DNA from: a virus | DNA: 37,774 nucleotides | Virus record (IMG/VR): IMGVR_UViG_3300037119_002477 | Location: 1-37,774 of that record | Direction: 5' to 3' (one strand) | Shown here: positions 6,969-15,749 of the stretch, piece after piece | Layout of the letters: each line of letters opens with the position of its first letter | How positions within the stretch are numbered: the stretch's first letter is position 1 | Notes under the pieces: generated by a model | Told to the model about the DNA's origin: nothing | Databases searched by the model: none | What the model saw: only the letters and a program-made list of their open reading frames with translations | Program-made: the position numbers and the translations under genes

Positions 6969-7792
6969 GCACACAAGCAGCTTCGGCCGGCGCCACAGGA
7001 AGCGGCGCTCCGCCTCCGCCGGTTCCGGTCGACGGGCAGGCCCCCGGCGCCGCCGCGCCGCCCCTACCGGCCGGCTATCGTCCGGAGGGCCTGCCTGACC
7101 ACCTCGCCGGTCCCGACGACAAAACCACCATCGACCAGCTCTGGAAGGCGACCAAGGGGTTCCGCGACGCCGAAGCCACAAGGGACGCCCCGCCAAAGGA
7201 GGCCGCGGCCTATACGCTCGGCGATTTCTCGGAAGAGTCGAAGGTGTGGGCGGCCGATCTCGCCAAGGACGAACTCTTCGGCAAGGTCAAGGAAGTCGCC
7301 TTGAAGGCCGGCATTCCGGCGAAAGCGTTCGCTACCTTCGTGCCAGGGGTGTTCGACGCCTTCGTCAAGGCCGGCGCGCTGGAAACGCCGATCGATTACG
7401 AGGCGGAAAAGAACAAGCTGGTGCCGATCGCGTCGCAGCATTTGGACGAAAACGGCAAGGCGGCGGCCGTCTCGGCCCGCGTCGAAGCCAACATCGCGTT
7501 TTTGAAAGCCATGCAAACCCGCGGCCTGGAACAGCCCGCGGCCGAACTCTTGTTGGCGGCTTTGCCTGATAGCTACGCCGGCAATGTCGCGATCGAGTGG
7601 TTCCGGAAGCAGTTGCAGGAAGTCACGCCCGCGACCGCGGCCGGGGTTTCGCCAGGCCAGGTGGGCGAGCAGGATTTCGACCGGCACCTCAGCAAGCCCG
7701 AATCCGACCAGAACCACCCGATGCACAAGCATTGGCAGCTCGAGCGCACCGCTTTGGCCAAAAAGATTTGGGGCGATTCGCCGGTCGGGTGA
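6965..7792 (+). CDS. Capsid scaffolding protein
   Basis: A 275-residue acidic protein immediately before the major capsid gene. The first 45 residues are Pro/Ala/Gly-rich and disordered. They are followed by a conserved-looking segment (YRPEGLPDHLAGPDDKTTIDQLWKA), long amphipathic helices, and a short basic C-terminus (HKHWQLERTALAKKIW) of the kind that binds coat protein. This architecture and location match T7 gp9-like scaffolds, which guide prohead assembly and then leave. AAGGAG stands 8 bases before the ATG, and the start overlaps the previous stop (ATGA). Sequence similarity between scaffolds is low, so the assignment leans on context. Confidence 0.75.
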   Translation: MSTQAASAGATGSGAPPPPVPVDGQAPGAAAPPLPAGYRPEGLPDHLAGPDDKTTIDQLWKATKGFRDAEATRDAPPKEAAAYTLGDFSEESKVWAADLAKDELFGKVKEVALKAGIPAKAFATFVPGVFDAFVKAGALETPIDYEAEKNKLVPIASQHLDENGKAAAVSARVEANIAFLKAMQTRGLEQPAAELLLAALPDSYAGNVAIEWFRKQLQEVTPATAAGVSPGQVGEQDFDRHLSKPESDQNHPMHKHWQLERTALAKKIWGDSPVG

Positions 7793-7853
7793 GCCGGCTT
7801 GACCGTCGCCGATTGAGCGCATGATCGGGGCTAACCGCGGGATGGACCCAGCG

Positions 7854-7891
7854 GCCGCCCGGGGCAATCCCTCAACCGACCCCTGGGCGGC
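7854..7891 (+). other. Stable hairpin in the leader of the capsid gene
   Basis: GCCGCCC plus GGGG pairs with CCCC, T, GGGCGGC, giving 11 pairs including one G-T, with a loop of about 15 bases. There is no T run, so it is not a standard terminator. Its place in the 152-base gap before the most highly expressed gene suggests an mRNA-processing or stabilising element. Confidence 0.35.
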
Positions 7892-7944
7892 GCGTGGCAA
7901 TCGGCCCGAGGCGAACCGTTTTCGCTTCACCGAGGATCAACCCC

Positions 7945-8814
7945 ATGTCTGTCCCCGTCTCCGCCTGGTATCAAAACGCATACATCAAGGGCGCGACCCA
8001 TGTGCTGCAATCCAAGGGCTGGATGCTGAAAGGCACATTCCGCGAACCCGATCGCATTCTCGGCAAGACCGCCTATTGGCGCATTGCCGGCATGGCCGAA
8101 GCCCGCGAAATGTCGCCGGCGATCGAGCAGCTCACCCCGATGAATCTCGACCGATCCACCGTCAACGCCGTGATCAAGGATTGGCAGGCTGCGGATTGGA
8201 TCCGTCACCCCGACATCAACACCATGTCGGAGAACGAGCAGGAGGTGACGCAAAAATCCGCCGCGATGGCGCTGGGCCGGCGCTTTGACCGGACCGTCAT
8301 TCTCGGTCTCGACGCCGACACCAACATTCCGACGATCGGCAACGGTACGGCGGCGATCTCGATCCTCGACGTGATCACAGGCGCGGGCCAAATCATGGGC
8401 TCGGGCTGGGTCGATGAACTCGAACTGTTCTGCGCCCTGCCGCAAGTCATGTGGAACCAGCTCCTGCTGTACCGCGAATTTTCGAGCTCGGACTATAACG
8501 GGCCGGAATATCCGCTGAGCAAAATGACCACGGCGAAAAAGTTCGGATTCGTGACCTACTTCCTGGTCCCCGACTCCGTGCTGACCGCGCCGGCCGCCAA
8601 CCAGCTCGACGCCTATATGTGGGCCAAATCGGCGATCGGCTTTGCGACGAACTACGAGATGCAAAGCCGCATCACCTGGGAGAACCTCTACACGGCCTAT
8701 CTGGCGAACAACTGGATGCCGGCCGCGTCAGTGCCGATTCTCGGCGGCGCGACGGGCGCAATCCGGCGCCTGCGCTTTTCCACCAACACAGCGCTGACCC
8801 GGCCGACGCCGTAA
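7945..8814 (+). CDS. Major capsid protein
   Basis: A protein of 289 residues. ATG at 7945 is preserved by GAGG nine bases upstream; in-frame starts further upstream (7894) encode an Arg/Pro-rich stretch unlike the protein and lack a ribosome site. The sequence shows the pattern of podovirus coat proteins: an N-terminal arm, an extended helical region (SENEQEVTQKSAAMALGRRFDRTVILGLDAD), a strand/loop region, a helix ending ALPQVMWNQLLLYREFSS, and the C-terminal DAYMWAKSAIGFATNYEMQSRITW. The family is thought to have the HK97 fold. It lies after the scaffold and before a small head protein, as in BPP-1-type phages. It should be the most abundant virion protein. Confidence 0.85.
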   Translation: MSVPVSAWYQNAYIKGATHVLQSKGWMLKGTFREPDRILGKTAYWRIAGMAEAREMSPAIEQLTPMNLDRSTVNAVIKDWQAADWIRHPDINTMSENEQEVTQKSAAMALGRRFDRTVILGLDADTNIPTIGNGTAAISILDVITGAGQIMGSGWVDELELFCALPQVMWNQLLLYREFSSSDYNGPEYPLSKMTTAKKFGFVTYFLVPDSVLTAPAANQLDAYMWAKSAIGFATNYEMQSRITWENLYTAYLANNWMPAASVPILGGATGAIRRLRFSTNTALTRPTP

Positions 8815-8843
8815 TCCGCTCAGAGCTCACAGGAGATTTCGCA

Positions 8844-9098
8844 ATGGCATTCATCGCATCGTCGCTCACCAAGATGGGCGATTCAGCCGTGTCGGCGGGC
8901 GTGGTCCAGAATTGTTATTTCTACGCCACCGCCGACGCCGCCGCGACGGTGGCGGCCGCGGGCTACTTCAACGCCGCCCGCAACACCTTGCGCAAGGGCG
9001 ACGTCGTGATCGCCGCGCAAGTCGTCAACGGCACGCCGGCCTATACGACCTACATTCTGACCGCCGTGCCGGCGACCGGAAACGTGACGGCCGCGTAG
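8844..9098 (+). CDS. Small head protein (decoration/cement candidate)
   Basis: An 84-residue protein directly after the coat gene, with AGGAG eight bases before the ATG. It is small, uncharged and Ala/Thr-rich, with alternating hydrophobic residues suggesting a beta-rich fold. The 'ADAAATVAAAGYFNAARNTLRKGDVVIA' block recurs in many phage proteins encoded beside the coat gene. BPP-1 has a jelly-roll cement protein in the same place, but that protein is longer, so homology is uncertain. Possible jobs are coat decoration or a head fibre base. Confidence 0.6.
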   Translation: MAFIASSLTKMGDSAVSAGVVQNCYFYATADAAATVAAAGYFNAARNTLRKGDVVIAAQVVNGTPAYTTYILTAVPATGNVTAA

Positions 9099-9107
9099 GC
9101 CGCTGCG

Positions 9108-9158
9108 GGAGCGCGCGCGGGACTAAGGCACACCTCCCTGGCGCGATGCGCGCGCTCC
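9108..9158 (+). other. Long-range inverted repeat between head and tail genes
   Basis: GGAGCGCGCGC (9108-9118) is perfectly complementary to GCGCGCGCTCC (9148-9158), with a loop of 29 bases. There is no T run. It fills most of the gap between the head protein and the tail tubular gene and may be a partial terminator or RNA-processing site that lowers tail gene expression below coat expression. Confidence 0.4.
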
Positions 9159-9176
9159 ACCCAAAGGATATGAACC

Positions 9177-9797
9177 ATGCCGGACGCCCGTATCCAGATC
9201 GCCAATGCCGCGCTCGCCAAAATCGGCTCGCGCGATATGCAGAGCTGGGACGAGGACACCGAGCGGGCAAGAGCCGTGGTCATCTCGTATGACCTGGTGA
9301 AGGGCGCGTGCTTTGGCCATCCGCATCGCTGGCGCTTTGCCACGCGCACCTTCAAACTCAATCAGCTTGCCGAGACCATCGACGGCTGGCGCTACGCCTA
9401 TGAGCGTCCCGGCGTCGCCTTGAGCGCGCCGCTGCGCGTCATGGGCGCCGCGAAGGATCCGCGCCACCCGCTGCGCGATTTCGATGACGCCGGCAATCGC
9501 CTCTATGCGAACGAGCCGGAGATCTGGGCGAGTTACATCTGCGACGTCGACCCGGAATTTTGGCCCGGCAGTTTCAAGAATTTGTTTGTCACCGCGCTGG
9601 CGGCCGAGCTCGCCATCCCCGAGGCGCAGGACGCCAATCTCTTCGATGCGTTTACGACCGTCGCCTGGGGCGGCCCGCAGGAATTGCGGCTCGGCGGCCT
9701 GGTGCGGGTGGCGATCAATGCCGACATTTCCGGAGGGCCTATGTTGTCGACGCCGGTGGATCCGGATCCGCTGACATCGGCGCGCTTCACATGGTAG
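9177..9797 (+). CDS. Tail tubular protein A (head-tail adaptor)
   Basis: A 206-residue protein. The N-terminus (IQIANAALAKIGSRDMQSWDEDTERARAV...YDLVKGACFGHPHRWRFATR) is the classic T7 gp11-like pattern, in which a helix pair is followed by a 'HPW.FA..R' segment. The C-terminal part continues with WPGSFKNLFVTALAAELA, a helix typical of the family. This protein sits below the portal and forms the upper ring of the short tail. AAAGGA is well placed before the ATG. The stop overlaps the next start by seven bases (ATGGTAG), indicating coupling to tail tubular protein B. Confidence 0.88.
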   Translation: MPDARIQIANAALAKIGSRDMQSWDEDTERARAVVISYDLVKGACFGHPHRWRFATRTFKLNQLAETIDGWRYAYERPGVALSAPLRVMGAAKDPRHPLRDFDDAGNRLYANEPEIWASYICDVDPEFWPGSFKNLFVTALAAELAIPEAQDANLFDAFTTVAWGGPQELRLGGLVRVAINADISGGPMLSTPVDPDPLTSARFTW

Positions 9798-12232
9798 CGA
9801 AACCGGGCGCCATTCAATACTCATGGAACGCCGGCGAACTCGAGCCCGGCGCGGCCGGGCGGGCCGACATCAAGCAATATTACGCCGCGGCCAAAGAAAT
9901 GACGAATGTCGAGCCGCGCCCGCAAGGCGGTTTTCGCTTGCTGCCGCGCTCGAGAGACATCGCCTATGTCAGGGGCGGACTGGAAGCTGTCGAGCCAACC
10001 AGCGTCGTCACCGATCCTGGACCGTTCGCCGGACCGGCGACCGTCATCCAGCTCAATTTCACGGCGCCGGAAACCGTGATCCTGGTCGATATCCTGAATT
10101 ATTTCACCAGCTATCCGGGGAATCTGGTCGATAATCTGCAAATCCAGTGGCTCGATGGCGCGGCCTGGCAAGCCTATTCGCCGGCCTTCGATGTGAGCAA
10201 TGTCACGCAAAATCGCCGCTTCGCCAAAACGCCGGGTTCGCCGATCACCACCACCAGCTTGCGCTTGCAATATCTCGGCGGCGACACCGCGGGCCATACG
10301 TTTTCCGTCGCTGGCATCTACGTCTATCGCGACGCCGGCCTGGGGCCAGGAACGTTCGGCAGACAATTCGCCTTCAATGTCTCGGCGACCGACGCATATA
10401 CGCTGATCGTCACCCCAGGAAACGGCGACATTTTCAAAGGCCCGGCCTATGTCGGCTCGGTCTCTCTGCCCTACTCGACGCAAGCCCAGATCAATGAATT
10501 GCGCCGCACGCAACGGCTCGAGACGCTGTTTTTGTGGCACAAGGATTTTCCGCCCTATCGCATTGTGCGCGTCACCGCCGACTCGGAATGGGAATCGGAA
10601 CCGGTGCCGTTCACCAACATGCCGGAAGTGGATTATGGCGGGTCTTACACCAAGACGAATGACATCTGGCGCCTGAACATCACCTGGTCGGAAGGCGACG
10701 GCTCCGGCATCTGGGTCAATACATCGGTCAATGGCGAGGATTGCGAGGCGCTCTATACCGCCGACGCCGCCTTCACCGGCTTTACCGCGGCGCTGGCGGC
10801 GGCGATCCATGAGCTGCCCAGCGTCGAGGATACCGGCGTTGTCGTCAGCGATCTCTATGGCGGCGCCACCTTCCACTGGTTCCAGATTGAATTTAGCGGG
10901 GCCAACGCCGGCAAGCGCTTCGCCATGACGGCGCGCGCCCAGGGCGGAACCGGCATCGTCGGCGCCAGCATGACCCACCAGCAATTCGGCGACGTCGGCG
11001 GCGAGCCGTTGGAAAGTGCATCCCGCGGTTACGCATCATGCGGGTGCTTCAATGAAGATCGGCTCTGGCAAGGCGGCTTTCGCTCGAAACCCGGCGCCAT
11101 GCTGGCGTCGGTCACGGCGGAGTATTTCGATCTCAATGACGAGATTGAATCGGCGAGCTCGGCCGTGCTGATCAATTTGGATCAGGACGGGGCCGACGAA
11201 ATTCAACACCTGGTCAATTCGCGCTTCCTGACCATCTTCACCAGCTCGGCCGAATATTACGTCTCGACCCGGCCGGTATCGCGCCAGCAACCCATCAACA
11301 TCGTCAATTCCTCACGCTATGGCAGCGCGCGTTATATTCCGCCGGTCGATCAGGAAGGGTCGCTGCTCTACGTCAATGCGGCCCGCACCATCGTTTATGC
11401 CGCGACCTATTCGGATATGTCGCAAGTCATCGAAAGCCAGCCCGTGTCGTTGCTCGCCTCGCATCTGGTGCAGGGCGTCGCCGCCGTCGGCTTGCAGAAA
11501 AGCTCGATCTCCACCGCGGCCGACCGCTATTGGATGGCGCGCGGCATCGAGGGCGCGACCGCCGCGATCCTGATTCGCGGCCAGGAGGTTGCGGCCTTCG
11601 TGCGCTGGCGGACGGACGGCGACGTGCTCGATGTCTCGGTCGACGGGCTCAATCGCTGTTCGATGATCGTGCTGCGCACGATCGGCGGGGTGCAGCGCGC
11701 CTGTTACGAAATCCTCGAGGACGGGTTGCTGCTCGATCAGGCATTCACCCAAACCTTCGGCGCGGCGACGACCGTGGTGGCCGGCCTGCAGCGCCTCGAG
11801 GGCGCAACGGTGTGGGCGATCGCCGACGGATTTCCGGACGGGCCGTTCGTGGTCGCCGAAGGAACCATCACCTTGCATTGGCCCTCGACCGTCGTGACCG
11901 TCGGACGCTGGACGGCGCCGCGGGCCGAAACCTTGTCGCCGACAAGGCTTGTCGCGGAGCGCACGCAAGTCAAAAAGCCGCAGCGCATCGCCGCAGTGCG
12001 CGGCGAATTGAATGGCACGCAATCCCTGGCGATCGCCGCCAATGGCGGGCCGGTCGAAGATGTGCCGCTGAGCGCTTGGGGCGGCGCGACCGATCTGGCC
12101 GGCATCGCCCCGAAATTCGGCCCGTTTGAAAAAACCGGCATCCGCGGCTTTTCCAACGGGGGAACCGTCCTGTTTACCCAGCTCCGTCCTGGCGCGCTCG
12201 ACCTGCGCGACATCACGGTCGAAGCGAAGTGA
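9791..12232 (+). CDS. Tail tubular protein B (tail nozzle)
   Basis: An 813-residue protein starting at ATG 9791. The same frame is open further upstream, but that part is the shadow of the tubular protein A gene. The size matches T7 gp12-like nozzle proteins. The family start is visible: an 'IQYSWNAGELEPGAAGRADIKQYY' type segment, then GGFRLLPRSRDIAYV. Beta-rich repeated modules follow, and a C-terminal GNGG-type strand region ends near ALDLRDITVEAK. Six copies should form the tail tube tip through which internal proteins and DNA leave. It is followed seven bases later by the internal virion genes. Confidence 0.88.
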   Translation: MVAKPGAIQYSWNAGELEPGAAGRADIKQYYAAAKEMTNVEPRPQGGFRLLPRSRDIAYVRGGLEAVEPTSVVTDPGPFAGPATVIQLNFTAPETVILVDILNYFTSYPGNLVDNLQIQWLDGAAWQAYSPAFDVSNVTQNRRFAKTPGSPITTTSLRLQYLGGDTAGHTFSVAGIYVYRDAGLGPGTFGRQFAFNVSATDAYTLIVTPGNGDIFKGPAYVGSVSLPYSTQAQINELRRTQRLETLFLWHKDFPPYRIVRVTADSEWESEPVPFTNMPEVDYGGSYTKTNDIWRLNITWSEGDGSGIWVNTSVNGEDCEALYTADAAFTGFTAALAAAIHELPSVEDTGVVVSDLYGGATFHWFQIEFSGANAGKRFAMTARAQGGTGIVGASMTHQQFGDVGGEPLESASRGYASCGCFNEDRLWQGGFRSKPGAMLASVTAEYFDLNDEIESASSAVLINLDQDGADEIQHLVNSRFLTIFTSSAEYYVSTRPVSRQQPINIVNSSRYGSARYIPPVDQEGSLLYVNAARTIVYAATYSDMSQVIESQPVSLLASHLVQGVAAVGLQKSSISTAADRYWMARGIEGATAAILIRGQEVAAFVRWRTDGDVLDVSVDGLNRCSMIVLRTIGGVQRACYEILEDGLLLDQAFTQTFGAATTVVAGLQRLEGATVWAIADGFPDGPFVVAEGTITLHWPSTVVTVGRWTAPRAETLSPTRLVAERTQVKKPQRIAAVRGELNGTQSLAIAANGGPVEDVPLSAWGGATDLAGIAPKFGPFEKTGIRGFSNGGTVLFTQLRPGALDLRDITVEAK

Positions 12233-12239
12233 GGCTGAC

Positions 12240-12854
12240 ATGGAACTCGCCGCCGCCGCCCTAACCTCCGTCGCCGGCGCGATCGGATCGATTTTTTCCA
12301 CCGCGGCGCCCGCCGCAACCACCGCTGTCGCGGGCGCCGCTCCGGCTGTCGCCGGCGCGATTGGCGCGGCGGCGCCGGTTGCGGCGACGAGCTCGTTCGG
12401 CTGGGGTTCGATCCTCTCCGGCGTGCTCTCGGGCGGCGCGTCGCTCGCCGGCATCATGGGGGCGCAGGCGTCAGCCGCCGAAAAGGCGACGGCCTACGAG
12501 CTCGCGGCCCAGGACGCCGAGGCCGAAATCCCCACCGAAATGCTCAAAGGGACGGAAAAGCGGACATCGATGCGGCGCAGCTTGTTGCAGACGTTCGGCG
12601 AGCGCGACGTCGCCTTCGCCGCGTCCGGCCTGGACATTTCGTTTGGCACGCCGGCGCTGGCCCGCGACGAGGCGGAAGAGGACGCCGAGCGCGCGATCGG
12701 CATCGACACGCAAAGCCAGGAACAGAAGCAAACGAGGCTGCTCGAGAAGGCGGCCAACCTCCGCGCCCAGGGCGGGGCGGCGAAACAGGTCGGATTCTAT
12801 AAATCGCTTGGGCTCGGCCTCGACACCACGGCCCGCTTCCTGCGGCGGGGTTAA
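12240..12854 (+). CDS. Internal virion protein, gp14-like
   Basis: A 204-residue protein. The first 85 residues are a very hydrophobic Ala/Gly-rich region with several potential membrane-spanning stretches. An amphipathic helical part follows (KATAYELAAQDAEAEI), then SMRRSLLQTFGERDVAFAASGLDISFGTPALARDEAE and a basic end. This organisation and position, first of the internal core genes, match T7 gp14-like proteins. Those are ejected from the head and form a pore in the outer membrane. The ATG at 12240 follows AGGCTG; the same frame is open upstream but overlaps the tail tubular gene. Confidence 0.7.
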   Translation: MELAAAALTSVAGAIGSIFSTAAPAATTAVAGAAPAVAGAIGAAAPVAATSSFGWGSILSGVLSGGASLAGIMGAQASAAEKATAYELAAQDAEAEIPTEMLKGTEKRTSMRRSLLQTFGERDVAFAASGLDISFGTPALARDEAEEDAERAIGIDTQSQEQKQTRLLEKAANLRAQGGAAKQVGFYKSLGLGLDTTARFLRRG

Positions 12855-12857
12855 GCG

Positions 12858-15749
12858 ATGGCCAACAAGCGCGCCAATCAGCTCAATGTCTCGGATCCGG
12901 AATACCGGCCCACCATGCCGGAGCCGTTGGCGGCGATAACGCGACCACAGGGCGAAGTCGGCGACGCGATCTACAAGGCAAGCGATGAGCTCGCGACGCG
13001 GGCGAACAAGATCGCCGATGAGTTCGCCAAGATCGAAGGCGCAAGGGCGGGGCAGATCGCCGGCGTGGATGAGAAATGGCGCCCGAATGATTCAACCACC
13101 ATCCGCGGCACAGCCTTTGAGGAGGCCGCAACCACCACCTACACCAACATGCTGGAAGCGAATCTCGATCGCGACATGCGAACCGCGGCGGTCGAATTGC
13201 GCGATAGTCCGGGCGCGCTCACCAAGAAGCTCGATGAAATCAAAGCCGACTATATGCAGCGGCACGTGTTCCCGCAGATCAGGGGACAGTTTGAAACCAA
13301 ATTCGAGCGCACCCGAACCTTTTTGACGGTCGATTCGCTGCAATTGCAAAAGACCAGGACCGAGGAAGCGGCGCGCGCCTCGTCCATCCCGCGGCGCGAT
13401 GCGCTCGACAATCAGCGCAATGACATTCTCGACATGCCGGACGGTCCGGAGAAGGACAAATTACTCGAGGAAAACGATAAGGAGCGCAAACGGACCTACG
13501 AGAACGACGTCAAGAATGGCGGCAGCGCGGTCGACGCGGCCCGCAGCTATTCAAAGGATCAAGAGAACAACGAAATTTTGCGCGTCATGAAGGCGCCGGC
13601 GAAAATCGAGGATCCCGAAGATTACAAGACCGCGGCGACCGCGGCGCTCGAGCAGGCGCGAAGACGCGGCGCGATGTCGCCGGAGACGATTTTCAAGATC
13701 GAGCAGCAAATCGAGGCCGGCTACCGCACCCGGCAAAGCCGCACCGAACACAGCGAGGCCAAGGTCGCGGCTAACATGGATGCGCTGCGGGTGCGCGCCG
13801 CCGAGGGCGCGATCATTCCGGAGGCCGAAAAGCAGACGCTGCGGCTGGCGGCGAAAACCCCGAAGGAAAAGCAGATCGTCGAGGACGGCCTGGCCAAGGC
13901 CGAGGAACTGGCGATCCTGGCGAAAAAGACGCCGGCGCAACTCGACGCCGAAATCGCCAGGCTGCGCGAGAAAGCCCAGGCCCAGGCCGGCGCGAGCGCC
14001 ACCGACGTGCAGCTTTTGAAGGACGCCGAAGTAGTCCGCAAGCACAAGGAGCAAAGCGACGCCGAGCGCGTCCGGAAAATCGAGGCGGGCGAAACCAAGG
14101 TGAAGGAGGGGGTCGATGCGCTGCGCGATCGGTCGGCCGCCAATCAGCCGATCCCCGAGGCCGAAAAGCAGGCGCTGCGTGACAAGGCGAAAACCCCGAA
14201 GGAAAAGGCGCTGGTCGAGGACGGGCTGAAAAAGGCCGAGGAATTGCGCACCCTCTCGGCGAAGTCGCCGGCCGAAATCGACCAGGAGCTCGCGCGCCTG
14301 CAGAAGAAGGCGCAGGAGGGCGGCGCGACGCCGGCCGACAAGCAACTGTTTGATGATCTGATGGCGGTCAAAAAGGCCAAGGAGGCCGGCGCGGCCGAAC
14401 AGGAGCGGCGGGTCAAGGCCGGCGAAACCAAGGTCGAGAAGGTCGTCAAGGATTTCGAGGAACGCGGCAAAGCCGGCCTGCCGATTTCCGACGCGGAAAA
14501 GCAGGCGGCGCTGGCGACGGCGACCACGCCGCGCGAAAAGCAATTGATCATGGCCGGCATCATGCGCGCGGACAATCTGCGCAAGATGGCGGAAATGTCG
14601 CCCGAGCAATTGGACGCCGAAGAGCGCGCCATTCGCGAGCGCGCCAGAAAAACCGGCGCCTCAAGCGCCGAGACGGCGAGGCTGATCGCCGACCTGACCG
14701 AAACCAGGGACGCGCGCAAAAAGGTGCTCGAGAAGGATCCGGTCTCCGATGCGATAAGGACGCGCCAGGTCGATGTCGGGCCGCTCAATCTCAGCCTGGC
14801 GCACAGCGACGCCCCGGACGATAAGACGATGCTCGAGGCGCAATTGCGGGCGCGCAAGCCGATGGACAAATTTACGGAGCAACACGGCGCGCCGGACCGG
14901 AAATTGACCGATACGGAAGTCGCCCAGGGCAAACAGATTTACGAGCGCGGCGGCAAGCCGGCATTCAATCTCGTGACCGCGATCGTCAAAGTCTTTGGCG
15001 ACAAGGCCGGGCCTGTGCTCGAGGAAATCGGCGGCCAGCAAATGAAGGGCGTTGGCGGCCTGGCGATCCTGCCCGGGCCGCCGGAAGCGCGGCACCCGGT
15101 GATCAAGGATGCGGTCAACGGCCAGATGAAATTGAACGACAAGGAGATCAAAGGCAAACTGCCGGCGGAGCCGGACAACCGCGAGGAAATCTTTCGGACC
15201 GAGTTCGGCACCGCGATGAGCGGCGCCGACAAGGCCCGCGTCCAGCAAACCGCATTTCAGATCTACACCGAGCGCGCCTACCGAGCCGGCGTCACCAAGG
15301 ACGACGACAAGGCCAAGGAGATTTACAGGGAAGCGCTGCGCGCCGCGGCCGGCAAGGCGACGATGCCGAGCGGCAATTCGTTCGGCGGGCCGGCGAGCTA
15401 TCAGCCGGGCGGCACCTGGTTTCGCCGAACCACGACCTGGAGTCAGAAAACCATCGTGCCGCCGAATATCCGGACGGACAAATTTCGCGATGTGATCGAC
15501 TCGATCACGGATGCCGATCTCACGGAGTTTAAGCACGAGGACGGCCGGGCGGTGAAGGCCGACGACTTGAAAGAGGCGACGCCGGTCAGAACGCCGAAGG
15601 GCTATATTTTCGTGCGCGGCGATCCGGCGTCGGAGGAGAGTCCCGTAATCGGCGACGTCAAAGGCGGCAAGCCGGTCGTGATTGATTTCGACAAGAAGGA
15701 AGTCGAGCAAAAGTATCGCGACCGCGTGCCCAAGGCGTACACGCCATGA
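12858..15749 (+). CDS. Internal virion protein, gp15-like, with three tandem ~111-residue repeats
   Basis: A 963-residue, highly charged, almost wholly helical protein. Residues about 300-628 consist of three tandem copies of a segment of roughly 111 residues. Each contains an 'EAEKQ.L...A.TPKEKQ' helix, a 'KAEEL..L..KSPA..D.E.ARL..KA' helix and a spacer ending in 'KAGETKV'; the third copy is the most diverged. A C-terminal part (about 660-963) is less charged and more globular. The position between the gp14-like and the giant internal protein matches T7 gp15, an inner core and periplasmic tube protein. The repeats suggest a rod whose length is set by copy number. Start just after the previous stop; end overlaps the next gene (ATGA). 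Confidence 0.75.
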   Translation: MANKRANQLNVSDPEYRPTMPEPLAAITRPQGEVGDAIYKASDELATRANKIADEFAKIEGARAGQIAGVDEKWRPNDSTTIRGTAFEEAATTTYTNMLEANLDRDMRTAAVELRDSPGALTKKLDEIKADYMQRHVFPQIRGQFETKFERTRTFLTVDSLQLQKTRTEEAARASSIPRRDALDNQRNDILDMPDGPEKDKLLEENDKERKRTYENDVKNGGSAVDAARSYSKDQENNEILRVMKAPAKIEDPEDYKTAATAALEQARRRGAMSPETIFKIEQQIEAGYRTRQSRTEHSEAKVAANMDALRVRAAEGAIIPEAEKQTLRLAAKTPKEKQIVEDGLAKAEELAILAKKTPAQLDAEIARLREKAQAQAGASATDVQLLKDAEVVRKHKEQSDAERVRKIEAGETKVKEGVDALRDRSAANQPIPEAEKQALRDKAKTPKEKALVEDGLKKAEELRTLSAKSPAEIDQELARLQKKAQEGGATPADKQLFDDLMAVKKAKEAGAAEQERRVKAGETKVEKVVKDFEERGKAGLPISDAEKQAALATATTPREKQLIMAGIMRADNLRKMAEMSPEQLDAEERAIRERARKTGASSAETARLIADLTETRDARKKVLEKDPVSDAIRTRQVDVGPLNLSLAHSDAPDDKTMLEAQLRARKPMDKFTEQHGAPDRKLTDTEVAQGKQIYERGGKPAFNLVTAIVKVFGDKAGPVLEEIGGQQMKGVGGLAILPGPPEARHPVIKDAVNGQMKLNDKEIKGKLPAEPDNREEIFRTEFGTAMSGADKARVQQTAFQIYTERAYRAGVTKDDDKAKEIYREALRAAAGKATMPSGNSFGGPASYQPGGTWFRRTTTWSQKTIVPPNIRTDKFRDVIDSITDADLTEFKHEDGRAVKADDLKEATPVRTPKGYIFVRGDPASEESPVIGDVKGGKPVVIDFDKKEVEQKYRDRVPKAYTP

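Noticed and set aside
7894-7944. Upstream start for the major capsid protein
   Set aside because: The extra residues are Arg/Pro-rich and there is no ribosome site, whereas GAGG precedes ATG 7945 at good spacing.
9560-9790. Longer N-terminus for tail tubular protein B
   Set aside because: The upstream open frame lies within the tubular protein A gene, has shadow-like composition, and the family N-terminus begins just after ATG 9791.
11312-12457. Long minus-strand open frames opposite the late genes (also 5221-6846, 14661-15791, 19817-21136, 23374-24822)
   Set aside because: They are antisense shadows caused by high third-position G/C in the plus-strand genes; they are Arg/Gly-rich, lack ribosome sites and lie wholly opposite well-supported virion genes.
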